Positions 20,843-30,330 of a stretch of 64,000 bases of DNA are shown here, one piece after another. The notes beneath the pieces were generated by a model. That model made no database searches. It had not been told where the DNA came from and was given only the letters and a program-made list of their open reading frames with translations. Positions within the stretch are counted from its first letter, which is position 1; each line of letters opens with the position of its first letter. Made by a program: the position numbers and the translations under genes. Source of the DNA: Pseudoxanthomonas sp. z9 (GTDB taxonomy: Bacteria > Pseudomonadota > Gammaproteobacteria > Xanthomonadales > Xanthomonadaceae); the NCBI RefSeq assembly GCF_006542425.1, contig NZ_VFID01000013.1, positions 30,630 to 94,629 on the forward strand, written 5' to 3'.

Positions 20843-21706
20843 CTACCGGAAGCCAGCGAAACGCAGATAGGCGTCGATCAGATCCTGGCCCCAGAAAAAC
20901 ACCACCCAGCCGGCGACGGCCAGATAAGGACCAAACGGAATGGGCGTGGCCCGGTCGCGGCCCTTCGCCGCCAGCCAGACCGAACCGATGATGGCGCCCA
21001 CCAGCGAGGACAGCAGGATGGTCGGCAGGACGCCCTTCAGGCCAACCCAGGCGCCGATGGCCGCCAGCAGCTTGAAATCGCCATGGCCCATGCCTTCTTT
21101 GCCGGTCAGCTGCTTGAACAGCCACCACACCGACCACAGCGACACGTAGCCGGCAATCGCGCCCAGCACCGCCGCCTTGGGCACCATGTAGAGGTTTTCC
21201 AGGCTGGCGATCAGGCCCAGCCACATCAGCGGCAGGGTCAGTTGATCGGGCAGCAGGCGGGTACGCAGGTCGATGCCCGACAGCGCCACCAGGAAACAGC
21301 TGAGCAGCGAGGCCCCGAATCCCTGCCAGCCAAAGCCGAAGCGCCACACCGACGCGACCACCAGCAGGGCGGTGAGCAGTTCCACCAGCGGGTACTGCAC
21401 GGAAATGGGTGTCTTGCAGTGGCGGCACTTGCCGCGCAGGGCGAGCCAGCTGACCAGCGGGATGTTCTCGAACCAGGCCAGCTTGTGCTTGCAGTGCGGG
21501 CAGTGCGAACTCTCGACCACGATGCCGGGGGGCGGCGGGTCGTAGATTTCCGGTTCCTCGAGGATCTCGCGCGCATCGCGCCGCCATTGCCAGTCCAGCT
21601 TGCGAGGCAGGCGCAGGATGACCACGTTGAGGAAGCTGCCCACCAGCAGGCCCAGGCCGGCCGCGACCGGGAAGCCGAGGCCGGGGTGTTGATCGAGGAA
21701 TGCCAC
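20843..21706 (-). CDS. pilD: Prepilin peptidase/N-methyltransferase PilD
   Basis: Aspartyl membrane protease (287 aa) that cleaves type IV prepilins after Gly and N-methylates the new Phe. It has the cytoplasmic tetra-cysteine zinc site (C69, C72, C94, C97) and the two catalytic Asp residues, D146 in SGIDLRTRLLPD and D210 in GMGHGDFK. About eight membrane segments are visible. It lies 3 bases downstream of pilC on the same strand. Its substrates should include the two pilins encoded at 33.7-35.3 kb, both of which have an MQG/FTLIE cleavage site. Confidence 0.95.
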   Translation of the reverse strand: MAFLDQHPGLGFPVAAGLGLLVGSFLNVVILRLPRKLDWQWRRDAREILEEPEIYDPPPPGIVVESSHCPHCKHKLAWFENIPLVSWLALRGKCRHCKTPISVQYPLVELLTALLVVASVWRFGFGWQGFGASLLSCFLVALSGIDLRTRLLPDQLTLPLMWLGLIASLENLYMVPKAAVLGAIAGYVSLWSVWWLFKQLTGKEGMGHGDFKLLAAIGAWVGLKGVLPTILLSSLVGAIIGSVWLAAKGRDRATPIPFGPYLAVAGWVVFFWGQDLIDAYLRFAGFR

Positions 21707-21709
21707 GGA

Positions 21710-22978
21710 TTATCCGACCGTCATCGCCAGCTTGAAGATGGGCAGGTACATGCCGATCACCATGCCACCGACCAGGATACCGATGACCACCATGATGAAG
21801 GGTTCGATGAGGCTGGACAGGGCATCCACCGAGTTGTTCACTTCCTGCTCGTAGTATTCGGCCACCTTGAACAGCATCGTGTCCAGCGCGCCGGCCTCCT
21901 CGCCAATGGCGGTCATCTGCACCACCATGTGCGGGAACAGCGCGGTCTGCCTCATCGCCATGTTCAACGGGTAGCCCACCGCCACGTCGTCGCGCATCCG
22001 GTGCACGGCCCTCTCGTAGACCGTGTTGCCGGTGGCGCCGGCCACCGTATCCAGCGCCTCGACCAGCGGCACGCCGGCCTTGAAGGTGACCGCGGTGGTG
22101 CGGGCGAAACGCGCCACCGAAGAATTGTGCATGATCTGGCCGATCACCGGCACCTTCAGGATCATGCGGTCGACGAAATGCTGGAACGCCGGGGATCGCT
22201 TGAAGCTGAAGACCGTCACCACGATGCCGACGACCGCGATCAGCAGCAACGCCCACCACCAGGCCACCATGAAGCGGGACGCAGCGACGATCAGCTTGGT
22301 GAAGGCGGGCAGATCCGCGCCGAAGCTCTTGAAGGTTTCCTCGAACTGCGGCACCACGAACACCAGCAGGATGGCGCTGACCAGGATCGCCACCGCGATC
22401 ACCATGGCCGGGTAGAACAGCGCCTTCTTGATCTTGCCCTTCAGGGTTTCCAGGTTTTCCTTGTAGCTAGCGATGGTGTCGAGCACCGTTTCCAGCACGC
22501 CGGCGCCTTCGCCGGCCCGGACCAGGTTGCGGTAGAGCTCATCGAACTGGACCGGATGCCTGGAAATCGCCTCGGTCATCGAGGAGCCGCCTTCGATGTC
22601 CGTTCGCACTTGGTCGACCATCTTCTTCATGCGCGGGTTCTTCTGCCCGCCCGCGATGATGTCCAGCGAACTTACGATCGGCACGCCGGACTTCATCATG
22701 GTCGCCATCTGGCGGCTGAAGAAGGCGATTTCCTTCGCACTGATGGCCCGACCCGCTGCACCGAACAGCGGCTTGGGCTTGACCTTGACCACGTTGGGGG
22801 TGATGCCCTGCTTGCGCAGTTCGGCGCGCAGCATGTTGGCGTTCTTGGACGGCTGCTCGCCCTTCATCTTGACGCCGCGCTTGTCCACGCCTTCCCAGAC
22901 GAACAGGCTGAGCGGGTTCTCGCGCGGGGCCGCAGTCGTGGCGGCGGTCTTCTTGGCAGCAGATCGGCTGATGGACAT
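21710..22978 (-). CDS. pilC: Type IV pilus inner-membrane platform protein PilC
   Basis: GspF/PilC family protein (422 aa) that couples the PilB motor to pilin in the inner membrane. Two T2SSF repeats are recognisable, each with FSRQMATMMKSGVP / FARTTAVTFKAGVPLVEAL. Three membrane segments follow (IAVAILVSAILLVFVVP, ALLLIAVVGIVVTVF, IMVVIGILVGGMVIGMY). The start at 22978 (MSISRSAAKK) is chosen because a GGGGA lies about 8 bases upstream; an ATG two codons earlier and one at 23023 are alternatives. Confidence 0.95.
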   Translation of the reverse strand: MSISRSAAKKTAATTAAPRENPLSLFVWEGVDKRGVKMKGEQPSKNANMLRAELRKQGITPNVVKVKPKPLFGAAGRAISAKEIAFFSRQMATMMKSGVPIVSSLDIIAGGQKNPRMKKMVDQVRTDIEGGSSMTEAISRHPVQFDELYRNLVRAGEGAGVLETVLDTIASYKENLETLKGKIKKALFYPAMVIAVAILVSAILLVFVVPQFEETFKSFGADLPAFTKLIVAASRFMVAWWWALLLIAVVGIVVTVFSFKRSPAFQHFVDRMILKVPVIGQIMHNSSVARFARTTAVTFKAGVPLVEALDTVAGATGNTVYERAVHRMRDDVAVGYPLNMAMRQTALFPHMVVQMTAIGEEAGALDTMLFKVAEYYEQEVNNSVDALSSLIEPFIMVVIGILVGGMVIGMYLPIFKLAMTVG

Positions 22979-23133
22979 CGGCATTTCCCCGTCCGGTTTC
23001 CCCGACCGGACTTCATTCCGCATGGTAGCGGTTTACGGCCGGAAGGGAACTCCCCCGGCCTGTGACGCGGGGCAGGGTTTGGGATCCTGCCCCGCCGGGC
23101 GCGGGGAAAGCGGCACCCGGGCCATCCCGCGGG

Positions 23134-24873
23134 TCAGTCCTTGGTGACGCGGTTGATCTCGGCCAGGCTGGTCACGCCGTTGCGGACCTTCATCAGCGCC
23201 GACTGGCGCAGGTCCCGGACTCCCGCCTGCTGGGCGGCTTCGGCGATCTGCAGGGCATTGCCGCCTTCCAGCACGATGGTGGCGATTTCCTCGCTCATCG
23301 GCATCACCTGGTAGATGCCGGTGCGGCCCTTGTAGCCGCCGGTGCATTCATCGCAGCCGACCGCGTCGTACAGGGTGAAACCGGCGCCAATCTCCTCCTC
23401 GCTGAAGCCTTCGGCCACCAGCGCATGGTGGGGCAGTTCCACCGGCACCTTGCAGCGCGAGCACAGGCGGCGGGCCAGGCGCTGGGCGATCACCAGGGTC
23501 ACCGAACTGGTGATGTTGTAGGGCGCGATGCCCATGTTCATCAGGCGGGCGATGGTCTGCGGCGCGTCGTTGGTGTGCAGGGTGGACAGCACCATGTGGC
23601 CGGTCTGGGCGGCCTTGATGGCGATCTCGGCGGTTTCCAGATCGCGGATTTCGCCGACCATGATGATGTCCGGATCCTGGCGCAGGAAGCTGCGCAGCGC
23701 GGCGGCGAAGGTCATGCCGCGCTTGGTGTTCTGCTGTACCTGGTTGACACCTGGCAGGCGGATTTCCACCGGGTCCTCGACCGTGGAGATGTTGCGGATC
23801 TCGTCGTTCAGGATGCCCAGCGCGGTGTACAGCGACACCGTCTTGCCCGAGCCGGTGGGGCCGGTGACCAAGACCATGCCGTAGGGTTTGTGGATGGCGT
23901 CCTCGAACAGCTTCTGCTGGTCCTTTTCATAGCCCAGCTTGTCGATGCCCAGCTTGGCCGCGCTGCCGTCCAGGATACGCAGCACCACCTTCTCGCCGAA
24001 CAGGGTGGGCAGGGTGCTGACGCGGAAGTCGATCTGCTTGGTCTTGCTGAGGTTGAGCTTGATGCGGCCGTCCTGCGGCACGCGCTTTTCGGCGATGTCC
24101 AGCTGTGCCATCACCTTCAGGCGGGCGGCGATGCGCTGGCTCAGCTTGACCGGTGCCTTGGCCACCTGCTTGAGGATGCCGTCGATGCGCAGGCGTACCC
24201 GGTAGTCGGTCTCGTAGGGCTCGAAGTGGATGTCCGAGGCGCCGCGCTTGATGGCGTCGACCAGCACCTTGTTGACGAACTTGACCACCGGGGTGTCATC
24301 GCCCTTGGCGTCGACGCCGCTGTCGGCGCCGGCCAGTTCGTCGTCGTTGCCGACCTCCAGGTTGTCCAGTCCCTCATCATCGTCGCCGCCGAAGGCGCCG
24401 GAGAGGTTGCTGCTGGCGTTGATCCACTGGTCCAGCGCCCGCCGCAGCGAATCATCGTCGACCAGGATCGGCTCCACCACCAGGTTGGTGTGGAACTTGA
24501 TTTCGTCCAGCGCGTGCATCTTGTTGGTGGGATCGGAGACCCCGACGAACAGCTTGCTGCCACGCTTGAACAGCGGCAGCACCTGGTGCTTCTGCAGCAG
24601 CTCCTCGCTGACCAGCTTGACCGCGTTGTGGGCTGGATCGAAGCTGGCCACGTCCAGCAGCGGCATGCCGAACTCGATGGCGTTGGCCGCCGCCATCTGC
24701 GAGGCGGTGACCAGTTTCTTCTCGATGATCCACTGGGCCAGCGGCAGCCGGGCCTCGGTGGCGCTGGCCATCGCGGCACGGGCCGCGCCTTCCTCCAGCG
24801 CGCCGTCCTGGACAAGGCGGCGGGCGATACCGGTGATGCCCACCAGGTTTGCAGTGTTGACGACGGCGCTCAT
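23134..24873 (-). CDS. pilB: Type IV pilus extension ATPase PilB
   Basis: Hexameric secretion ATPase (579 aa) that powers pilus extension. The N-terminal GspE domain (about 30-150) is followed by an acidic linker (GGDDDEGLDNLEVGNDDE) and the motor: Walker A GPTGSGKT, Asp box (TVEDPVEIRLPGVNQ), Walker B MVGEIRDLETAEIA and the His box TGHMVLSTLHTNDAP. Near the C-terminus CSRC and CDEC form a tetra-cysteine zinc site. The start MSAVVNTANLVG is the usual N-terminus. pilA is not next to it here; the glycan island separates them. Confidence 0.96.
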   Translation of the reverse strand: MSAVVNTANLVGITGIARRLVQDGALEEGAARAAMASATEARLPLAQWIIEKKLVTASQMAAANAIEFGMPLLDVASFDPAHNAVKLVSEELLQKHQVLPLFKRGSKLFVGVSDPTNKMHALDEIKFHTNLVVEPILVDDDSLRRALDQWINASSNLSGAFGGDDDEGLDNLEVGNDDELAGADSGVDAKGDDTPVVKFVNKVLVDAIKRGASDIHFEPYETDYRVRLRIDGILKQVAKAPVKLSQRIAARLKVMAQLDIAEKRVPQDGRIKLNLSKTKQIDFRVSTLPTLFGEKVVLRILDGSAAKLGIDKLGYEKDQQKLFEDAIHKPYGMVLVTGPTGSGKTVSLYTALGILNDEIRNISTVEDPVEIRLPGVNQVQQNTKRGMTFAAALRSFLRQDPDIIMVGEIRDLETAEIAIKAAQTGHMVLSTLHTNDAPQTIARLMNMGIAPYNITSSVTLVIAQRLARRLCSRCKVPVELPHHALVAEGFSEEEIGAGFTLYDAVGCDECTGGYKGRTGIYQVMPMSEEIATIVLEGGNALQIAEAAQQAGVRDLRQSALMKVRNGVTSLAEINRVTKD

Positions 24874-25085
24874 GTGCAGGTTCCCGTGGTGACGATGGGG
24901 CGCCGCAAGAAGCGGGCCAGTACCAACTTTACCGCAAGCTCCCCCGCGTACGCGTGGCCGGCCCCCCGGCCCGGAACGACCTGGGTCACAAGCTGACGCG
25001 ATACGGCAATGAAGTGACGGCAAGACCTGCCAGTCCCGAATGTGATTGAAGTAAGCTGGGCAGGGGAAAACAGACTGGGGCGGTA

Positions 25086-25958
25086 ATGAGGATCAGTGTC
25101 GTATTGCCGGCCAAGAACGAAGCGGGGGGACTTCCGCGGACGCTCGAACGCTTGCGGGAGGTGCTGCCGGAAGCCGAAGTCATCGTGGTGGACGACGGAT
25201 CCACGGACCAGACTGCCAGCCTGGCCGCGGCCCTGGGGGCCCGCGTCCTGACCTCGCCCTATTCGATGGGCAATGGCGCGGCCATCAAGCGCGGTGCGCG
25301 GGTGGCCAGCGGCGATGTCATCGTGTTCATGGATGCCGATGGCCAGCATGATCCCGCCGATGCCTGCCGCCTGCTGGAGAAACTGGGTGAAGGTTACGAC
25401 ATGGTGGTCGGGGCCAGGAACTGGGAGGGCCAGGCAGGCGTCAGCCGTGGCCTGGCCAATACCTTCTACAACTGGCTGGCCAGCCGGATGACCGGTTTCC
25501 AGGTCAAGGACCTGACCTCCGGGTTCCGGGCGGTGCGCGCGGACAGGTTCCGGGAATTCCTGCACCTGCTGCCCAACGGTTTTTCCTATCCGACCACCAG
25601 CACAATGGCTTTTCTCCGCAGTGCCTACGCCGTAGCGTATGTGTCCATCCCGGTGGCGCGTCGCATCGGGACCAGTCATATTCGCCCCATAAAAGACGGT
25701 ATCCGGTTCCTGCTGATCATCTTCAAGATCGCGACCCTGTATTCGCCCCTGAAGCTGTTCGTGCCGATGGCCCTCGCCTTTTTCCTGCTGGGACTTGGCT
25801 ACTACGCTTACACCTTCACCGCGTATGGTCGCTTCACCAACATGAGCATGCTGCTGTTCAGCGCCTCGGTCATCATCTTCCTGATCGGACTGATATCCGA
25901 GCAGATTACCGGCCTTACCTACCTAGCGGCGAAAGGTGAAGAGTCCCGTCGCCCATGA
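25086..25958 (+). CDS. GT2 glycosyltransferase, polyprenyl-phosphate type, membrane anchored
   Basis: 290-aa DPM1/ArnC-like family 2 glycosyltransferase. VVLPAKNE and VVDDGSTD (D36, D37) bind the sugar nucleotide, MDADGQHDP (D83, D85) holds the metal, and YNWLASRMTGFQVKDLTSGFRA is typical of enzymes that load a sugar onto a polyprenyl phosphate. Two C-terminal membrane segments (about 205-228 and 240-262) fit this. The sugar cannot be read from sequence. It is the first gene of the plus-strand half of the island, diverging from pilB, and a GGGGCGG lies close to the ATG. Its end overlaps the next gene by 23 bases. Confidence 0.85.
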   Translation: MRISVVLPAKNEAGGLPRTLERLREVLPEAEVIVVDDGSTDQTASLAAALGARVLTSPYSMGNGAAIKRGARVASGDVIVFMDADGQHDPADACRLLEKLGEGYDMVVGARNWEGQAGVSRGLANTFYNWLASRMTGFQVKDLTSGFRAVRADRFREFLHLLPNGFSYPTTSTMAFLRSAYAVAYVSIPVARRIGTSHIRPIKDGIRFLLIIFKIATLYSPLKLFVPMALAFFLLGLGYYAYTFTAYGRFTNMSMLLFSASVIIFLIGLISEQITGLTYLAAKGEESRRP

Positions 25959-27225
25959 ATACCTGGACCGGGTCAGTCGCAAGCCGCGATTGCTGGTTCT
26001 GGCGTCCACATATCCCCGCTGGAGGGACGATCCGGAACCGGGATTCGTTCATGCGTTGTCGAAGCGATTGACCGACCGGTTCGATGTGATGGTCGTCTGT
26101 CCGCATGCGCCGGGTACGCCGGTGCGGGAGACGATGGATGGCGTCGAAGTCGTGCGTTATCGCTATGCGCCCGAGAAGTGGGAAACGCTGGTCAACGATG
26201 GCGGTATCGTCACCAACCTGCGCAGGCGAAAATGGAAGGTTTTTTTGTTGCCCGGCTTCATTCTCCTGTTGGCCTGGCAAGCATGGCGGCAGAACCGCAA
26301 GGCCCGCTTTGACGTCGTGCATGCGCACTGGATTATTCCGCAAGGGCTGGTGGCCCGGCTGCTGTGCTTTGCGGCGGGTGGTATTCCGTTCGTGGTTACT
26401 TCGCATGGTGCCGATCTGTTCGCACTGCGAGGTCCCGTGTTCAATTGGATGAGGAGATGGGTCATGCGCGGCGCCGCGCGCAGCACGGTGGTCAGTACCA
26501 CGATGCGCGATGCCGTGGAGTGTGCGGGTATCAATGTCGATGCGGTCTCTGTCCTGCCCATGGGAATCGATCTCAAGGCGCGCTTTCAACCTGCCGAAAC
26601 CCCATCTCAAGTGGTGGACCGGATCCTGTTCGTGGGTCGGCTGGTTGAAAAGAAAGGGTTGCGATTCCTGTTGCAGGCGATGCCGTTGGTGCTGGCGGAG
26701 CGACCGCAAGCACGCCTTGTCATTGCCGGATTCGGGCCGGAAGAAGCCGAACTGAAGGAGCTTTCACGCCGCCTTGGCCTCGTCGACAGCATCGAGTTCG
26801 TGGGCGCGGTGGCGCAAGCCCGCTTGCCGGAGCTATATCGCACCGCCTCGCTGTTCGTCGCGCCGTTCGTTGAAACGGCATCCGGCGATCAGGAAGGCCT
26901 GGGCCTGGTCACCATCGAGGCCTTGGGCTGTGGTTGCCCGGTCATCGTGGGGAACGTACCTGCCGTCAACGATGTGCTGGGTGCGTGGCCGGAGTGCATC
27001 GTCGATCCCCGTGATACCAAACTGTTGGCTTCCAGAATCCTGGAGGTCCTGGGCCATCCGGTGGTGGCCAGGGAGAATGCGTTGCGGATGCGGGCCGATC
27101 TGGAGGCGCGCCTGGACTGGTCCGTGGTCGCGGAGACCTATGGTGATCTCCTGATGGGAGTTGCGCTGGAAGGTGATGGCTATTCCAGCAGGGCGGACAC
27201 GTCCGCTTCCGAAGGCCGGCAATGA
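25936..27225 (+). CDS. GT4 family glycosyltransferase
   Basis: 429-aa GT-B fold retaining glycosyltransferase. The N-terminal domain has LVLASTYPRWRDDPEPGFVHALSKRL, DVVHAHWIIPQG and TSHGADLF. The C-terminal domain has ILFVGRLVEKKG, ARLVIAGFGPEE and the EGLGLVTIEALGCGCPV nucleotide-sugar motif with the conserved E(X7)E. It starts at a GTG inside the end of the GT2 gene. It probably extends the lipid-linked sugar begun by the GT2 enzyme. Its end overlaps the methyltransferase gene by 4 bases. Confidence 0.85.
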   Translation: MKSPVAHEYLDRVSRKPRLLVLASTYPRWRDDPEPGFVHALSKRLTDRFDVMVVCPHAPGTPVRETMDGVEVVRYRYAPEKWETLVNDGGIVTNLRRRKWKVFLLPGFILLLAWQAWRQNRKARFDVVHAHWIIPQGLVARLLCFAAGGIPFVVTSHGADLFALRGPVFNWMRRWVMRGAARSTVVSTTMRDAVECAGINVDAVSVLPMGIDLKARFQPAETPSQVVDRILFVGRLVEKKGLRFLLQAMPLVLAERPQARLVIAGFGPEEAELKELSRRLGLVDSIEFVGAVAQARLPELYRTASLFVAPFVETASGDQEGLGLVTIEALGCGCPVIVGNVPAVNDVLGAWPECIVDPRDTKLLASRILEVLGHPVVARENALRMRADLEARLDWSVVAETYGDLLMGVALEGDGYSSRADTSASEGRQ

Positions 27226-27956
27226 CAGACGCATCGCCAGACCGGCAGCCACATGCAACCCTCGACCTTCGGTCCCGCAGGTTGAAGGGACGCAAGATAG
27301 AGCGCCTGCTGGACCTCCCCGATGGCGGAGAGATGCCGCGCCTTCTTGAAGTCGGGGCCGGATCCGGTGGCATCAGTCACTACTTTGCCACGGGCGCTTC
27401 GCGGCGCTACCAGGTGGAAGCGGTGGATGTCGTCGACAATCGCCAGAATGCCGAAGGCTACGGATTCCGGTTGATCGATGGTACTGACCTGCCATATCCA
27501 GATACATGCATGGACGTGGTAATCAGCAATCACGTGATCGAACACGTTGGCGGAGAGCGTGAGCAGTCGAATCACTTGGCGGAGATACGGCGGGTAATGA
27601 AGCAAGACGGAGTTGGCTACGTCGCCGTTCCCAACCGGTGGATGCTGGTCGAACCGCATTATCGGCTGGCCTTTCTCAGCTGGTGGCCGGAAGGAATGCG
27701 CAGTGGCTGGCTCCGCCTGTGGCGAAAGGGCAAGCATTACGACTGCAGGCCGCTTTCGCGACGCCAGATCGAACGGCTACTTGATCAGGCCAGGCTTCGC
27801 TACGAGCAACTCCATGGCGAAGCGCTGGTGGCCATCCTGGACATCGAACGGCCTGGGACGTTTGCCGGTTTCGTGATGAAGCGGGTCCCCGCAGCCGTCT
27901 GGCGGCGTATCAGGGGAATTTTTCCGACACTTATCTATCGAGTCCGAAGGGCATGA
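27222..27956 (+). CDS. Class I SAM-dependent methyltransferase
   Basis: 244 aa. Motif I LLEVGAGSGGISHYF (about residues 41-55), the acidic end of strand 2 (VEAVDVVD), and VVISNHVIEHV after strand 4 define a class I methyltransferase. The N-terminus (LDLRSRRLKGRKIERLL) resembles methyltransferases that act within glycan loci. Substrate unknown; a sugar or sugar-linked group is inferred from context. Overlaps of 4 bases on both sides show tight operon structure. Confidence 0.8.
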   Translation: MTDASPDRQPHATLDLRSRRLKGRKIERLLDLPDGGEMPRLLEVGAGSGGISHYFATGASRRYQVEAVDVVDNRQNAEGYGFRLIDGTDLPYPDTCMDVVISNHVIEHVGGEREQSNHLAEIRRVMKQDGVGYVAVPNRWMLVEPHYRLAFLSWWPEGMRSGWLRLWRKGKHYDCRPLSRRQIERLLDQARLRYEQLHGEALVAILDIERPGTFAGFVMKRVPAAVWRRIRGIFPTLIYRVRRA

Positions 27957-29002
27957 AGACCGGTATTCCGGTTCCCGCCGTTTGGTTTCCCGCCATCAGG
28001 ACAGGCACGGGGGCCGACGTCTTTACCGAACGATTGGCGACAGGACTGCGGGAAAGAGGCATCAGGGTCGAAGTCACCTGGCTGCCACACCGTGCGGAGT
28101 ATCTTCCCTGGACAGTTCCGGCGCCCACGCAACCCGAGTGGGCAAACATCGTGCATGTGAACACCTGGTTGCACCCCAGGTTCATTCCGGCGGGCATGCC
28201 CTTGCTCGCGACCATGCACCATTGCGTGCACGAATCGGAACTTGGACGGTACAAGTCGAGCTTGCAGAAGGTTTATCACGAGTTCTGGATTCGCCCCATC
28301 GAGCGCCGTGTGCTCGAACGAGCGGCCAGGGTCGTGGCGGTGAGCCACTACACCGCGGAGCAGACGCGGAAGTCATTTGGTTGCGACGGCATCGAAGTCA
28401 TCCACAATGGACTGCCCCCGCTTGCCGGTCATCGGCCTCTCGTCGCCAGAAATCCGGGGAGTCCCTTCCGCCTCCTGTACGTGGGTACCTGGTCGCGCAG
28501 GAAGGGAAGCGATCTGCTCGCTCCCATCATGGAAGCGCTGGGTGAGCAATACGAACTCTGGTTTACCTCCGAAGAGGGCAGGAAGACCATCCTTCCCACC
28601 AATTGCAGGGCGTTGGGGAGGCCGAGCAACGAAGAACTGGACGAGCTATATCGGAGCTGCGACGCACTTCTTTTTCCAAGCAGGCTGGAGGGATTTGGCC
28701 AGGTAGTACTGGAAGCGATGGCAAGGGGCCTGCCCGTGATCGCGACGAATGGATCCGCACTGCCGGAAGTCATGCGCGATGGACTGGAAGGCTTCCTCTG
28801 TACACGCGACGACGTTCCTTCCTTCGTGAGTGCGGTCCGCCGCATGTCCACGGACAGCCAGTCATGGTCGGGGATGAGGGTTCAGGCCCTGCGCCGCTCC
28901 CGGGACTTCAGCCTGGATTCCATGGTGGATGCTTACTTGGCTGTCTACTCGGAACTTCTGTCGGATGACGCCGGCATCAACAGAAAAGGTCTCGTCACAT
29001 GA
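27953..29002 (+). CDS. GT4 family glycosyltransferase
   Basis: 349-aa GT-B glycosyltransferase, distinct from the one at 25.9 kb. The N-terminal domain has GTGADVFTERLATGLRERG and NIVHVNTWLHPRF. The C-terminal domain has LLYVGTWSRRKGSDLL and the donor-binding stretch PSRLEGFGQVVLEAMARGLPV with E(X7)E. The gene overlaps both neighbours by 4 bases. With the GT2 and first GT4 it gives three sugar transfer steps in the plus-strand half of the island. Confidence 0.85.
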   Translation: MKTGIPVPAVWFPAIRTGTGADVFTERLATGLRERGIRVEVTWLPHRAEYLPWTVPAPTQPEWANIVHVNTWLHPRFIPAGMPLLATMHHCVHESELGRYKSSLQKVYHEFWIRPIERRVLERAARVVAVSHYTAEQTRKSFGCDGIEVIHNGLPPLAGHRPLVARNPGSPFRLLYVGTWSRRKGSDLLAPIMEALGEQYELWFTSEEGRKTILPTNCRALGRPSNEELDELYRSCDALLFPSRLEGFGQVVLEAMARGLPVIATNGSALPEVMRDGLEGFLCTRDDVPSFVSAVRRMSTDSQSWSGMRVQALRRSRDFSLDSMVDAYLAVYSELLSDDAGINRKGLVT

Positions 29003-29535
29003 AACAGGAAGAGGGCCGCCGCGAGCGGGTCGCCAATCTCGGCAGCGGCAGGGACTATCTGGCGGGTGCGATAAATGTGGACCTGTATGCCGAAAAAGCG
29101 GATATCAGGCACGATCTCGCCAGCATCCCCTATCCATTCGATGACAATAGCTTCGACAGGATTCACGCGCTGAACATCATCGAGCACCTGGACAATCCGA
29201 TCGACGTCATGAGGGAAATTCACCGAATCGGCGCCGATGGCTGCCTGGTGGATATCCGCGTACCGCATTTCCGGAGCGCCAGCCTGTACGAGGACATCAC
29301 CCACGTCCGCGGCTTCGCCTGGCGGACATTCGATGTCTTCCTCGGGGATGGGACCGTCTACGGGGAATACGCCGACTTCCGTTTCGAGATGGTTTCGCGT
29401 GCCTATACGCCCTATCTCTTTCCCTGGCTCTATCGACTGCTGTCCCGGTTCCCCGTGCTGACGGACAACCTGCTCAGCAAGTACATTCCGATGGCTTCCA
29501 TCGAGTTCCGTTTACGCGTTTCCAAGGTCCGCTAG
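28999..29535 (+). CDS. Small class I SAM-dependent methyltransferase-like protein
   Basis: 178 aa. A short SAM-binding motif VANLGSGRDYLAGAINVDLY sits at the N-terminus and ALNIIEHLDNP follows as the post-strand-4 segment. VDIRVPHFRSASLYEDITHVRGF and LTDNLLSKYIP are typical of a methyltransferase subfamily seen in O-antigen and exopolysaccharide loci. Several such proteins are of unproven activity. It is the last gene of the plus-strand unit and stops 6 bases before the stop of the converging unit. Confidence 0.72.
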   Translation: MKQEEGRRERVANLGSGRDYLAGAINVDLYAEKADIRHDLASIPYPFDDNSFDRIHALNIIEHLDNPIDVMREIHRIGADGCLVDIRVPHFRSASLYEDITHVRGFAWRTFDVFLGDGTVYGEYADFRFEMVSRAYTPYLFPWLYRLLSRFPVLTDNLLSKYIPMASIEFRLRVSKVR

Positions 29536-29541
29536 TGGTCA

Positions 29542-30330
29542 TCAGGCCAGTGGATTGAAGATGGACGGATGCTGATGGGTTCGCCGAGCAAGCAGGAACA
29601 CACTCTCGAACTGCCCTGCCGCTTCGGTATCGAGGTGCATTTCGACTTCCGGGAATCCCGCCTGTCGCAACGTGCGAAGAATCTTGGGCAGGTCATAGAC
29701 GTGGAGTTCCATGGCCTGCTCACGCAGCGGTCTTGATTTGAGCCGGTTTCGGATCCAGTTGGCGGGAGGAAGCAAGTAGCGCGCCCTCACCAGGCTGCGG
29801 ACAAGCCAGTGCGAGTTACAGCGCACGTAAAACTGCAGTGCCAGGAAGCCATCATCACTGACTCGATCCGCAAGTTCAGCCATAATCTGTTCGCCGCGCG
29901 AGGGCGGTATGTGCTGCAGCACTATGAATGAGTGAACGAGATCAATGTTGGCCGGAATGCGTGAGAGCCGGTCATCGGAAACTTCGGCTTCCAGGTTTTC
30001 GATGCCGTGGAGCTCGCAGTTCCGCATTGTCTCGGCCAACATGGCAGGTGCGACGTCCGCCGCGATGACCGAGTCGCAACGTCTCGCCATCGGAATCGAC
30101 AGCCTTCCCACACCACAGCCGAAATCTAGCGCGGTGCGTGGCCGGAAGGGTTTTCCCGCCATTGACTCTATTCGCGAAAAGACCGTACTGATATGCCGTT
30201 CACCGGATGCGAAGAATGCCTCTTTCGCATCGGCATCCAAATTCTCCGGCCTGAATCTATTGATGCTCAGAACCCCGTAGTAGGGTGCTGTCACACCCCA
30301 TCGCTCCCAATCGTGGTCCGTCTTCTTCAT
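29542..30330 (-). CDS. Class I SAM-dependent methyltransferase
   Basis: 262 aa. ALDFGCGVGRLSIPMARR (motif I, about residues 70-87) and VIAADVAPAMLAE are clear; LVHSFIVLQHIP is the region after strand 4. The N-terminus DWERWGVTAPYYGVL is common in small-molecule and sugar methyltransferases. Last gene of the minus-strand unit; its start overlaps the flippase stop by 4 bases. Substrate unknown. Confidence 0.8.
   Translation of the reverse strand: MKKTDHDWERWGVTAPYYGVLSINRFRPENLDADAKEAFFASGERHISTVFSRIESMAGKPFRPRTALDFGCGVGRLSIPMARRCDSVIAADVAPAMLAETMRNCELHGIENLEAEVSDDRLSRIPANIDLVHSFIVLQHIPPSRGEQIMAELADRVSDDGFLALQFYVRCNSHWLVRSLVRARYLLPPANWIRNRLKSRPLREQAMELHVYDLPKILRTLRQAGFPEVEMHLDTEAAGQFESVFLLARRTHQHPSIFNPLA

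Noticed and set aside
20639..23065. Open frame of about 800 codons on the plus strand over pilD and pilC
   Set aside because: Antisense of two clear pil genes; His/Gln/Arg-rich low-complexity translation with no recognisable domain.
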